Assembly (NCBI RefSeq): GCF_001612845.1
Contig: NZ_BDBF01000018.1
Coordinates: 1-64,000, forward strand
Length of the DNA stretch: 64,000 nucleotides
Direction of reading: 5' to 3'
Source of the DNA: Nocardia elegans NBRC 108235
GTDB taxonomy: Bacteria > Actinomycetota > Actinomycetes > Mycobacteriales > Mycobacteriaceae
Made by a program: the position numbers and the translations under genes. Below are positions 17,837 to 25,581 of the stretch, piece by piece (the first letter of the stretch is position 1; every line of letters starts with the position of its first letter). The notes beneath the pieces were generated by a model that ran no database searches, had not been told where the DNA came from, and saw only the letters and a program-made list of their open reading frames with translations.

Positions 17837-19582
17837 TCAGTCCTCGGGCACGTATCCGGCGCGATCGCCGCGCCGGGGTAACCAGAGCGCGGTGACCACA
17901 GCGGCCACCAGGATCATGATCGCCGACACCAGCAGCGCCACCTCAAGTCCGCGGTGGAAGGCCTCGTAGGTGGCATGGATAACCCGGTTCACGATCGGCC
18001 CGTAGGCGGCCGAGGCCGCCGCGTCACCCCCGGCCGGAACGTTGCCGGTCTCGATGGCGTCGATGACGATCGCCTGGAAATTCGCCGGAACGCCGATCTG
18101 CTGCAACCGATCTCGCAGGTCGGAGTTCAGGAAGGAGTTGACCAGCGACCCCAGCGCGGCCACCCCCACCACCGCGCCGACCTGACGCATGGTGTTGGTG
18201 GCCGCGGCGGCCATGCCGGAATGTTCGGCCGGAACCCCGGACAGAACGGCGGAGGTCAGCGGCACCACCGCGATCCCGAAGCCGAGGCCCGCCAGTGTCA
18301 GGGCCAGTGCCAGGGGCGTGAATTCGACTGTGACGCCGAGGAACTGGCGAGTGAGCAGAATACCCGCGGCGCCGAGCACACAGCCGGCGATCATCGGCGT
18401 GCGGGAGCCGCGCAGTGCCACCCAGAATCCGGAGATCAGCGAGCCGACGATGATGGCCACGGCCATCGGGCCGAAGACCGCGGCGGTTCGCCAGCCCGAA
18501 TAGTCGACCACCTCTTGCAGATACAGCGCGGTGAAGAAGAAGATCGAGAAGATCCCGAAGTAGACCGCGAAGGCGACCACCAGCGCACTGCGCACCAGCG
18601 GGCGCTCCAGGTAGTGGAAGTCGAACATCGGATTGGCCGCGCGCGACTCGACCACCAGGAAGGCGACGAAGGCGATCGCTCCGATCACGAACAGCGTGAT
18701 CACCGAGGCGGCCGAATAACCCACCTGCTCACCGGAGATGGCCGCGTAGATCACGCAGCCGAGAAAGGTCGCGCCCAGGACGAATCCGGCCCAGTCGACC
18801 GGCCCAGGCTGCGGATCGGCGCTTTCCGGGACGAATTTCAGCGCCGCCGCCAGCACCACCACGCCGACGATCAGGTTGAACCAGAAGATCGAGCGCCAGC
18901 CGAACGCCCCGACCAGCAGGCCGCCGATCACCGGCCCCAGCGCCAGCGCCAACCCGGAGACCGCCGCCCACGCGCCCAGCGCCTTCGCGCGGGCGCCGCG
19001 ATCGGGGAAGATGTGCCGGATCACCGACAGCGTGCCCGGTTCGGAGGCTGCCGCACCGACACCCATCACCGCGCGGCCGGCGATCAGAATCGAGACACTG
19101 CCGGCCACCGCGGACAACACCGAGCCGAGGGCGAACACCACCAGCCCGCCGACCATGACGCGTTTGCGGCCCCACCGGTCGCCGAGAGTGCCCGCGGTGA
19201 GCATCAGACTCGCGAACACCAGCGTGTAGGCGTTCACCACCCACTGCAGCGACACCACACCGGCATGCAGGTCGGACTGGACGGCGCCGAGGGTGACGCT
19301 GACGATCGTGGTATCGAGGAAGGTGACGAACAGGACGGCGGTGACCACCGCGAGCGCCACATAGGGACGCTCGGCGCCGGCCGACACAGGTTGCGCCGCA
19401 ACGGAACCCGCCGAACCCGCACCGCTCGCCGCCGCGGTCTCGGCCCGCGCACTCGCGGCGGGGCCGGTACCGGGCACAGCGGATTCGGAGCCCGCCCCGG
19501 CAGCCGCGGCGGCCGATGCCTCGCGGTGCAGCGGGCGACCCGATCCGGCGCCGCGGCGGTCCGACGGGTCCGACGACGTCAT
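17837..19582 (-). CDS. MFS exporter, DHA2 14-helix type
   Basis: 581 residues: an Ala/Gly-rich cytosolic tail of about 80 residues, then 14 hydrophobic segments with LDTTIVSVTLGAV (TM1) and GDRWGRKRVMV (motif A). The ATG at 19582 starts 7 bases after the stop of a lipoprotein gene, indicating co-transcription. A lipoprotein plus DHA2 MFS pair recalls LprG-Rv1410c of mycobacteria, which moves triacylglycerol and lipoglycans to the outer membrane. Here the next gene upstream makes neutral lipid, so lipid export is a reasonable but unproven role; a drug pump is the alternative. Confidence 0.88.
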   Translation of the reverse strand: MTSSDPSDRRGAGSGRPLHREASAAAAAGAGSESAVPGTGPAASARAETAAASGAGSAGSVAAQPVSAGAERPYVALAVVTAVLFVTFLDTTIVSVTLGAVQSDLHAGVVSLQWVVNAYTLVFASLMLTAGTLGDRWGRKRVMVGGLVVFALGSVLSAVAGSVSILIAGRAVMGVGAAASEPGTLSVIRHIFPDRGARAKALGAWAAVSGLALALGPVIGGLLVGAFGWRSIFWFNLIVGVVVLAAALKFVPESADPQPGPVDWAGFVLGATFLGCVIYAAISGEQVGYSAASVITLFVIGAIAFVAFLVVESRAANPMFDFHYLERPLVRSALVVAFAVYFGIFSIFFFTALYLQEVVDYSGWRTAAVFGPMAVAIIVGSLISGFWVALRGSRTPMIAGCVLGAAGILLTRQFLGVTVEFTPLALALTLAGLGFGIAVVPLTSAVLSGVPAEHSGMAAAATNTMRQVGAVVGVAALGSLVNSFLNSDLRDRLQQIGVPANFQAIVIDAIETGNVPAGGDAAASAAYGPIVNRVIHATYEAFHRGLEVALLVSAIMILVAAVVTALWLPRRGDRAGYVPED

Positions 19583-19589
19583 CGCGATC

Positions 19590-20153
19590 TCAACTGGTCG
19601 GCGCGGGAAGGATGGTGGGGTTCCCAGGTGTCGCGCCGGGGGCCGGCGTCGCACCCGGACTCGGGGTGCCCGAGGCCGTACCGCAGACCGGCGGGGCCGC
19701 GCCCTCCAGGGTGAGCAGCGCGCAGAAGGTCGCGGCCGTCACCTTCCAGGTGCCCTCGATCTGCACCGCGCCGCCCTGCTGCCCGGACAGGGCCGGGGTG
19801 CCGTTGAACAGCACGTCGAAGGTGACGTCGGCGTGGTCGGTGCTGGTGCTCGCGACATTGGTGACCTTGGCCGAGGCGGATTTGGCCATCGGCGAATCGG
19901 CCTGTGCCTTGATCGCGGCGGCGAATGCGGGCCCGTTCTCCAGGAGAGCGATCTTCTGGTCGGCGGAGGTGGATCCGTCGAAGAAGCGCTCGAAGTTCCG
20001 GCTGACCGCCTGGGCCACCGTCGGGGTCCCGCTACTGGACGATTCGGCGGATTTGCTGCCGGAATCATCGCTGCCGCAGGCGGCCGCCACGGTCACCAGC
20101 GCGGTAAGTGCGCATGCCGCAAGCATTTTCGCCGCGATCCCACGATCGAACAT
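19590..20153 (-). CDS. Lipoprotein with MTB12-like C-terminal domain
   Basis: 187 residues. Signal peptide with lipobox-like VAAAC (Cys26), a Ser/Gly linker, then a domain resembling the mycobacterial low-molecular-weight antigen MTB12 (AVSRNFERFFDGSTSADQK ... ADVTFDVLFNGTP) and a Pro/Thr/Gly-rich tail. The ATG at 20153 has AGGGAGG 7 bases upstream. It sits between a WS/DGAT fusion gene and an MFS exporter gene on the same strand. The function of this domain is unknown; a lipid- or substrate-carrier role for the exporter is inferred from context. Confidence 0.85.
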   Translation of the reverse strand: MFDRGIAAKMLAACALTALVTVAAACGSDDSGSKSAESSSSGTPTVAQAVSRNFERFFDGSTSADQKIALLENGPAFAAAIKAQADSPMAKSASAKVTNVASTSTDHADVTFDVLFNGTPALSGQQGGAVQIEGTWKVTAATFCALLTLEGAAPPVCGTASGTPSPGATPAPGATPGNPTILPAPTS

Positions 20154-20222
20154 AATGCGGCCTCCCTCGGTGACGGTAGGCTCGGTGATCAACTCGCTCG
20201 AAGACTACTCGCCGGACCGGGG

Positions 20223-22376
20223 CTACGGACGGTTATCGGCCACGAATGCGGTGTCGGCGAGTTCGGCCAGTACGTCGGGCAACTCGGCGGCGACCGCCCG
20301 GGCATCGAGGATCGCCGGATCCACGGAAAGCCCGATCCCCAATTCGCCGTTCCAGCTCAGCACCCCGGCGACCAGCGGCACTCCCGGCGCCGACGGCAGA
20401 ATCGGAAACACCTGGGTGATCGGCATATTCGCGAAAGTCATCGCCATATCGGGGCCGGCCATATTGGAGACGATCGCGTGGAAGTACCGCCCGCCGTACA
20501 CCGACCGCGCGAAGGCCCCCACCGCCGGTTCGGGAAACAGCCGGAGCACCCGATCCATCACGAAATGTGAGGCGAGCGCCCGGGTTCCGGAATGCAGCCG
20601 GTCGCTGCGGGTGCGGATCTCGGCCAGTCGCTGCGCCGGGGTCGCCGCCGTCAGCGGGATATCGATCATTACGGCGGCGGTCGAATTGCCCTCCGCTCCC
20701 GACGTGGGGTCGCGCACCATCAACGGCACCGCCACCCGGATCTGCCCGCGCAGTCGCTCGTCCAGGTCGGGGCGCAGACGGTGCAGCGCGGTGACGGTGA
20801 CGCTCAGCAGCACGTCGGTCACCCGGGCGCCGTGCGAACGACCCACGGCCCGAACGGTTTCCAGGTCCAGCGAGCAGACGGTGAACACGCGTCGCACACA
20901 ATCGTCGGGCAGTGTTCCCTTCGGCTGCGCGTCGGCGGCCAACTGCGCCAGACCAACCGCGGTACCGGCGACGAGGGTGCCCCAGCTCGGCGGTTTACGC
21001 TCGGCCACCGGCAGATCGATGGTCGGTCGCAGCAGGCGCAGCGCCTGCACCACGGTGCCGATGCCGTCGGCGACCACATGATGCAGCAGCAGGACCACGC
21101 CGATCGCGCCGGCCTCCGGGTCGCGCACCAGAACGAGGCGCCACAACGGCCGGTCCTTGGGCAGCACCTCGGCGGCCAGATCCGTCACCACCCGGCCGAT
21201 TCCGTCCACTCGCCGCGCCACCTCGCTCGGCGTCATGGTCATTTCGGCCGTCGCCGCGCTACGTGATTCCACCGCCGCGGACTCCCCGTTGCCGGCTGCC
21301 GGGCCGACGGCGATACCGGTGGTGAGCACTGCGCTGAGGGCCGCCCCGGACCCCGCCTCTCGACCATCCGGTTCGCCGAGGGCATCCGGATCGGTGCCCG
21401 GAATCGTGCGCTCGGTGACGTGCCAGTCCCAGTCGACCGGGCTGTCCACCCAGCGTGCCCGGCGCCACCGCGCCGGCTGGTCCAGGCGCTGCTGGAACCG
21501 CGGCAGATGGGCCAGCTCGCCCTGGACCAGTTCCCGCACCGCGTCGAGGCCGGGCCCGCCGTCGGCCCGCGGCCGGAACACGACCATGCCGCCCACCTGC
21601 TGCGGAATGCCGGACTTCTCGATGTGCAGGAAGAACGCGTCGGCGGGAGGCACCACGGGCGGTCGCGCGTACCAGCGATCGACCAGCTGGATACTCGCCG
21701 CGACGAAGGCCACCGCGATCACCGCGTCGAGGACGAAGTGGTTCGCGGTCGCGACGATCACATAGGTGGTCAGCCCGACGTGGAAGGCGCTGAGCACCTG
21801 CACCACCCAGCCGCCGGAGACGCGGGCCAGCACCACGCTCACCCACAGTGCCCAGCCGACGTGCAGCGAGGGCACCGCCGCGAGTTGATTCGCCCCCGAC
21901 ACCAGCGACGAACCCCAGGATCCCCAGGTATGGCCGTCGACGACGGTGTCGGTGAAGCCCAGCTCGGGCAGCAGCCGCGGCGGGGTGACCGGGAAGAGCG
22001 CGAAACACGCGATGGCCAGGATGTTCAGCAGCAGGAAGGAGTCGCGGGCGCGGGCGTAGTCGGCGCGGCGGCGAAAATACATCCAGAACAGCAGCGCGAA
22101 GGCGCTGACGATGTAGGTGAACGCGTACTCGTAGTTGGCCAGAGTCGCGAGCAGCACGCGCGACTCCAGCCAGCGGTTGAGTGGACGCTCGAAGTCGATG
22201 GCGAGCCACTGCTCGAGATCGAAGATGCGATGGGCGTTGCGATCGGCCAGTTCGCGGCGGGCCGGGGTGTGCAGCGCGTCGACCGCCAGGTACAGCCCGA
22301 ATACCGCGAGCCCGACCACACAGTCCCGCCACAGCACCGGACGCGACGGATTGCCCACACAACCGTCATAACACAT
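20223..22376 (-). CDS. PAP2-like phosphatase / wax ester synthase-diacylglycerol acyltransferase fusion
   Basis: 717 residues. Residues 15-235 are a polytopic PAP2-type domain with PSLH (169-172) and H213-x3-D217 phosphatase motifs. Residues 245-717 are a WS/DGAT (WSD) domain with the catalytic HHVVADG (432-438). A Gly/Ala/Ser-rich insert (about 331-385) interrupts the WSD domain. Together these could dephosphorylate phosphatidate and then acylate the diacylglycerol, making triacylglycerol at the membrane. The ATG at 22376 is 13 bases after the upstream DMT gene; a TTG at 22385 is possible. Domain assignments are firm; the coupled reaction is inference. Confidence 0.88.
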   Translation of the reverse strand: MCYDGCVGNPSRPVLWRDCVVGLAVFGLYLAVDALHTPARRELADRNAHRIFDLEQWLAIDFERPLNRWLESRVLLATLANYEYAFTYIVSAFALLFWMYFRRRADYARARDSFLLLNILAIACFALFPVTPPRLLPELGFTDTVVDGHTWGSWGSSLVSGANQLAAVPSLHVGWALWVSVVLARVSGGWVVQVLSAFHVGLTTYVIVATANHFVLDAVIAVAFVAASIQLVDRWYARPPVVPPADAFFLHIEKSGIPQQVGGMVVFRPRADGGPGLDAVRELVQGELAHLPRFQQRLDQPARWRRARWVDSPVDWDWHVTERTIPGTDPDALGEPDGREAGSGAALSAVLTTGIAVGPAAGNGESAAVESRSAATAEMTMTPSEVARRVDGIGRVVTDLAAEVLPKDRPLWRLVLVRDPEAGAIGVVLLLHHVVADGIGTVVQALRLLRPTIDLPVAERKPPSWGTLVAGTAVGLAQLAADAQPKGTLPDDCVRRVFTVCSLDLETVRAVGRSHGARVTDVLLSVTVTALHRLRPDLDERLRGQIRVAVPLMVRDPTSGAEGNSTAAVMIDIPLTAATPAQRLAEIRTRSDRLHSGTRALASHFVMDRVLRLFPEPAVGAFARSVYGGRYFHAIVSNMAGPDMAMTFANMPITQVFPILPSAPGVPLVAGVLSWNGELGIGLSVDPAILDARAVAAELPDVLAELADTAFVADNRP

Positions 22377-22380
22377 GTGT
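22371..22380. promoter_or_regulatory. Palindrome over the start of the PAP2-WS/DGAT gene
   Basis: Perfect 10-bp palindrome ACACATGTGT that contains the chosen ATG. It could be an operator or mRNA hairpin; short, so chance is possible. Confidence 0.3.
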
Positions 22381-22389
22381 CGCAAGCTT

Positions 22390-23307
22390 TTACGACATCA
22401 AGCTGGGCGATTCGTCGGTTATCTCCTTGTTACCGGCGTAGAAGGCGCGGGCCAGTGGCGAATGGGCGAGTCCGCCGATACCGGCGGCGATCAGCGCTCC
22501 GGCGACCGCGACCCCGGCCAGCGACCCGGCGGTGTGCGGTAGCGCGACCTTGAAGGCCAGCACGCCGACCACGTAACTGACGATCGGATTCGTCACGCTC
22601 ATGGCCGCGATCGCCCATGGCAGCGGCCCGGCGGCGAAGGCGGTCTGCTCCAATACCAGCCCGCTGAGGGTGGAAACGGCGAGCAGATAGCCGGGCCAGT
22701 CGCCGGCGGTGGCGGGAATGCCGCGATAGATCAGATCCTCGGTGGTCAGCTTCATGAAGACCGCGCTCATCGCGAAACAGACGCCGGCGGCCACCGCGAC
22801 CAGATTCGCCGCCACCCAGATCGGGCAGCGGATGCTGATCAGGGCGAGCAACGCCACCAGCCCCGCGGCGGAGAAGGTGGCCAGCAGTACGCGGCCGCGA
22901 TCCGAGTCGCCCTCCAGCGGCGCCACGCCGCCGACGCCGAACAGCACTCCCAGCCCGGCGCAGACCAGCAGCGCGAACCAGATGTCGCGCCCGCGCGGGC
23001 GACGCCGGCGTCCGAATGCCTCGAGCGGAACCGCGAACAACAGCTGCGTCGACATCAGCGGCTGCACGGCCGCCACCGAACCCAGATGCAGCGCCGCCGC
23101 CTGAGTGAGGAAACCCGCGAGATTCGTGATCCAGCCGCGCAGCCATGTGCCACTGCGCAGCAGACGGTGCATGAGTGTGGTCATACCGAAGACCCGGGCC
23201 GCCCGGGGTTGTTCGGCGACCACGGTGCGTGCCGCGCGCTGTTGCAGATAACCGGCCGCGGCGAACAGGAATGCGGCCAGCACCCCCAACGCAATGACCA
23301 GGACCAT
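22390..23307 (-). CDS. DMT-superfamily (EamA-like) membrane transporter
   Basis: 305 residues with about nine to ten hydrophobic helices and the duplicated EamA-type layout (AAALHLGSVAAVQPLMSTQLLFAVP; later TNPIVSYVVGVLAF). GGAG lies 7 bases before the ATG. First gene of a minus-strand run with the PAP2-WS/DGAT fusion, lipoprotein and MFS genes. DMT proteins move small metabolites or, in some subgroups, lipids; the substrate here is unknown. Confidence 0.85.
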   Translation of the reverse strand: MVLVIALGVLAAFLFAAAGYLQQRAARTVVAEQPRAARVFGMTTLMHRLLRSGTWLRGWITNLAGFLTQAAALHLGSVAAVQPLMSTQLLFAVPLEAFGRRRRPRGRDIWFALLVCAGLGVLFGVGGVAPLEGDSDRGRVLLATFSAAGLVALLALISIRCPIWVAANLVAVAAGVCFAMSAVFMKLTTEDLIYRGIPATAGDWPGYLLAVSTLSGLVLEQTAFAAGPLPWAIAAMSVTNPIVSYVVGVLAFKVALPHTAGSLAGVAVAGALIAAGIGGLAHSPLARAFYAGNKEITDESPSLMS

Positions 23308-23405
23308 GCGGAACTCCGCTCAGGTGATCTATTCGCACTGTACGCCCGAATCCGTGTCGAACCTGATCATGAACGATGAGCGGGAACGGCGGACGAGCGG
23401 GGTGC

Positions 23406-24446
23406 TCAGAGGGCGTGTTCGTCGAGCCAGGTGCGGGCGAGGTCGGCCACCGAGGCGTGTTCGTCACGCACGCGGCGGATCATGGTCGCGAACTCGGCCG
23501 TGGTGAGCTCGCCGGCGACGTAGTTGAGTTTCTTGATCTGCCGCTGGTCCAAGGCGCCCTGACGCAGCAGCGGGACGACGTTCTGGGCGCGGAAGGCATA
23601 CGCCGGATCCGTGACCACGGCCGGATCCGTGCGGGCGACCGAATCGCCGGGGCCACCCGGCAGCAGTGCGACGGCCGAGGTGAACACGCCCGCGTCGACG
23701 GTTCCGTCGCGCAATGCCTTTCGTAGTTCGGCATCGCCGGGAAATTCGACGTGACGGGTGATATCGCAGCCGTAGACCGTGCGCAGCGGCGTCACGACGT
23801 CGCGCTGCGGGTCCGGCGGCGGCCGCAGCGGGTCGAGTTCGCGTCCGCCGGCGATGCCGACGGTCAGCTCACCGCAATGCGGTGCCAGATCGGCGGCATT
23901 CGCCGGATAGCGCGCGGCTGCGGCGGCGCCGAGCGCCAGTTGCGGGCGCAGGTCCGTGGCGTCGGCGAGATCGGACACCGCCAGTCCCTCCGGAACGGCC
24001 CGGCTCAAGTCGTCGGCGACCGAGCCGACATAGCGCGCCTCGAGCGTGACCGGCGACCCCGCCGTCGTGTCGACCGCCGGGCCGGGGGCATGGTGTGCCG
24101 CGACGCTCTCGGCCGTCGCCCGGTCCGGCGCGGTCGCCGAGGACGAGGAGTCGAAGGTGGTCAGGAGATCGCCGCTGGTATCGCCGACCAGAGTGATCGT
24201 GCCCGCGTCCAGGGCCGCCAGATAGTCCGCACGTTGTCCGAGATGCTTCTTCACAGTCGTCGGCGTGCCGGCGCGCGCGAGCGCCTGCGCGTAGATTTCG
24301 GCGAGCACCTCCGACTGCGCCGAATCGCCGGCGCCGACGGTGATCGTCGCTTCGCCGTCCTCGTTGGCACATGCCACCGCCAGCGTGGCGGCGGTGACGG
24401 CGACCAGAACCCGGGCCGTCACTCGCACCGATCCGGCCAATCCCAT
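23406..24446 (-). CDS. Substrate-binding lipoprotein, choline/glycine-betaine (OpuAC/OsmX) type
   Basis: 346 residues. Signal peptide with lipobox LAVAC (Cys26), then a periplasmic-binding fold of the quaternary-amine ABC type (ITVGAGDSAQSEVLAEIYAQA at 34-54; ALDAGTITLVGDTSGDLL; YAFRAQNVVPLL near the C-terminus). Normally these proteins work with OpuA-type permease and ATPase, but none is adjacent, so this is an orphan that must share a transporter encoded elsewhere. The ATG at 24446 is chosen because it begins the signal peptide; the ribosome binding site is weak. Confidence 0.82.
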   Translation of the reverse strand: MGLAGSVRVTARVLVAVTAATLAVACANEDGEATITVGAGDSAQSEVLAEIYAQALARAGTPTTVKKHLGQRADYLAALDAGTITLVGDTSGDLLTTFDSSSSATAPDRATAESVAAHHAPGPAVDTTAGSPVTLEARYVGSVADDLSRAVPEGLAVSDLADATDLRPQLALGAAAAARYPANAADLAPHCGELTVGIAGGRELDPLRPPPDPQRDVVTPLRTVYGCDITRHVEFPGDAELRKALRDGTVDAGVFTSAVALLPGGPGDSVARTDPAVVTDPAYAFRAQNVVPLLRQGALDQRQIKKLNYVAGELTTAEFATMIRRVRDEHASVADLARTWLDEHAL

Positions 24447-24576
24447 CCGGCGACACCCACTCCCGATAGTCAGCGACAACCACATCCGGCGGCCGGGGCG
24501 GCCCCGGCACAGGAATCGTAGGTGGGCCGCGTCCGGGCGGGCGACCCGCACCGCCCAGCCGACCGCGCCTGCCGGG

Positions 24577-24771
24577 TCAGCCCGCGATCCCCGCTGTACC
24601 CGATTCCCCGTACGGGTTGCCCTCCCGCGGCCGGGAACGTTCGTTCGCGCGGCGCAGCGAGGCGATCTCGCGCGCCGCACGCCTGCTCCGCTGCCGCTTG
24701 TCCGAAGTGCCGTCGCCAGTAGCGCGACGCCCCGTCACCCGTTCGATGAATCTACGAATTCTCAAGTGCAC
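24577..24771 (-). CDS. Small basic hypothetical protein
   Basis: 64 residues, strongly basic (many Arg), ending REGNPYGESGTAGIAG. I do not recognise a family. Codon third positions are GC-rich over most of its length, as in its neighbours, and no other gene fits the 450-base gap between the binding-protein gene and the response-regulator gene. The GTG at 24771 has only a poor ribosome binding site (AGG, 3 bases). May be a nucleic-acid-binding peptide or not a gene. Confidence 0.35.
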   Translation of the reverse strand: MHLRIRRFIERVTGRRATGDGTSDKRQRSRRAAREIASLRRANERSRPREGNPYGESGTAGIAG

Positions 24772-24774
24772 CAA

Positions 24775-24795
24775 CCTGTTACGCTGTCCTGTTAC
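24775..24795. repeat. Tandem CCTGTTAC repeat, 13-bp period
   Basis: Two exact copies of CCTGTTAC (24775-24782 and 24788-24795) lie just upstream of the small minus-strand gene and about 110 bases before the response regulator. Candidate protein-binding site; the rest of the 24.45-24.90 kb gap shows nothing else I can support. Confidence 0.35.
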
Positions 24796-24866
24796 CGGTC
24801 ATTCTACGCCCGCCCACCGACAAGTAGCGGCTCCCGCGGCGACCGCGAACCGGACTCTCGAGCAGT

Positions 24867-24883
24867 ATTCAGCCGGGTCTCAG
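24867..24883 (+). promoter_or_regulatory. Candidate response-regulator box upstream of the two-component operon
   Basis: ATTCAG-N5-TCTCAG: two half sites with an 11-bp period, the spacing OmpR-family regulators use. It is extended by a second 11-bp-period repeat of CAGCCGGG. The same design occurs before the hemophore-like gene at 27104. A TATAAT-like GAATAAT follows at 24894-24900. Confidence 0.55.
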
Positions 24884-24900
24884 CCGGGGCGACGAATAAT

Positions 24901-25581
24901 GTGCGGGTGCAGCCGGGACGCATTCTCCTGATCGAAGACGCCGACGCCATTCGCACGGCGGTCGCGGCGGCCGTGCACGCCGCCGGGCACGAGGTCCTGG
25001 CCCGCGAACACGGCGACCGGCTCGAGCCCGACCTGGAGCGATTCCGTCCCGATGTCGTCGTGCTCGACGTGATGCTGCCGGGTCGCGACGGTTTCGGCCT
25101 GCTCGAGGTGGTGCGCGCCCGCAGCAGTGCCGGAGTGGTGATGCTGACCGCGCGCGACGGTGTGGAGGACCGGGTGCGCGGACTGCGATCCGGTTCCGAC
25201 GACTACGTGGTGAAACCCTTCGACCTGGCCGAACTGGTGGCACGGATCGAGGCGCTGCTGCGGCGGATGGGGCGTATGCACAGTCGCATCGCCATCGACG
25301 ATCTGGTGCTGGAAACCGACTCCGGCGTGGTGCTGCGTGGCCGCGAACCGATCAGCCTCACCGCCACCGAATTCAAACTCCTCGCCTACCTCGCCGCGCA
25401 CCGCGACCGAGTCGTCACCAAAACCCAAATCCTCACCGCGGTCTGGGGTTACGAGGACTACGACCCGAACCTCGTGGAGGTCTACGTCAGCGCGGTGCGC
25501 CGCAAACTGGAGGAACACGGACCGCGACTGCTGCACACGGTGCGCGGTATGGGCTACGCGTTACGGGCGAATCCGCGATGA
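24901..25581 (+). CDS. OmpR-family response regulator
   Basis: 226 residues: receiver domain with phospho-acceptor Asp56 (VVLDVMLPGRDG), Thr83 and Lys105 (VVKPFD), then a winged-helix output domain (about 130-226; ISLTATEFKLLAYLAAH, LLHTVRGMGYALR). GTG codons at 24901 and 24907 are both possible; the second sits about 7 bases after GAATAAT and could be leaderless. Its stop overlaps the sensor kinase start by 4 bases (ATGA). Candidate binding boxes lie in front of this operon and of the hemophore-like gene. Confidence 0.95.
   Translation: MRVQPGRILLIEDADAIRTAVAAAVHAAGHEVLAREHGDRLEPDLERFRPDVVVLDVMLPGRDGFGLLEVVRARSSAGVVMLTARDGVEDRVRGLRSGSDDYVVKPFDLAELVARIEALLRRMGRMHSRIAIDDLVLETDSGVVLRGREPISLTATEFKLLAYLAAHRDRVVTKTQILTAVWGYEDYDPNLVEVYVSAVRRKLEEHGPRLLHTVRGMGYALRANPR

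Noticed and set aside
15611..19714. Large plus-strand frames opposite the BVMO and MFS genes
   Set aside because: Low-complexity Arg/His/Gly-rich translations opposite conserved FAD and transporter motifs; antisense shadows.
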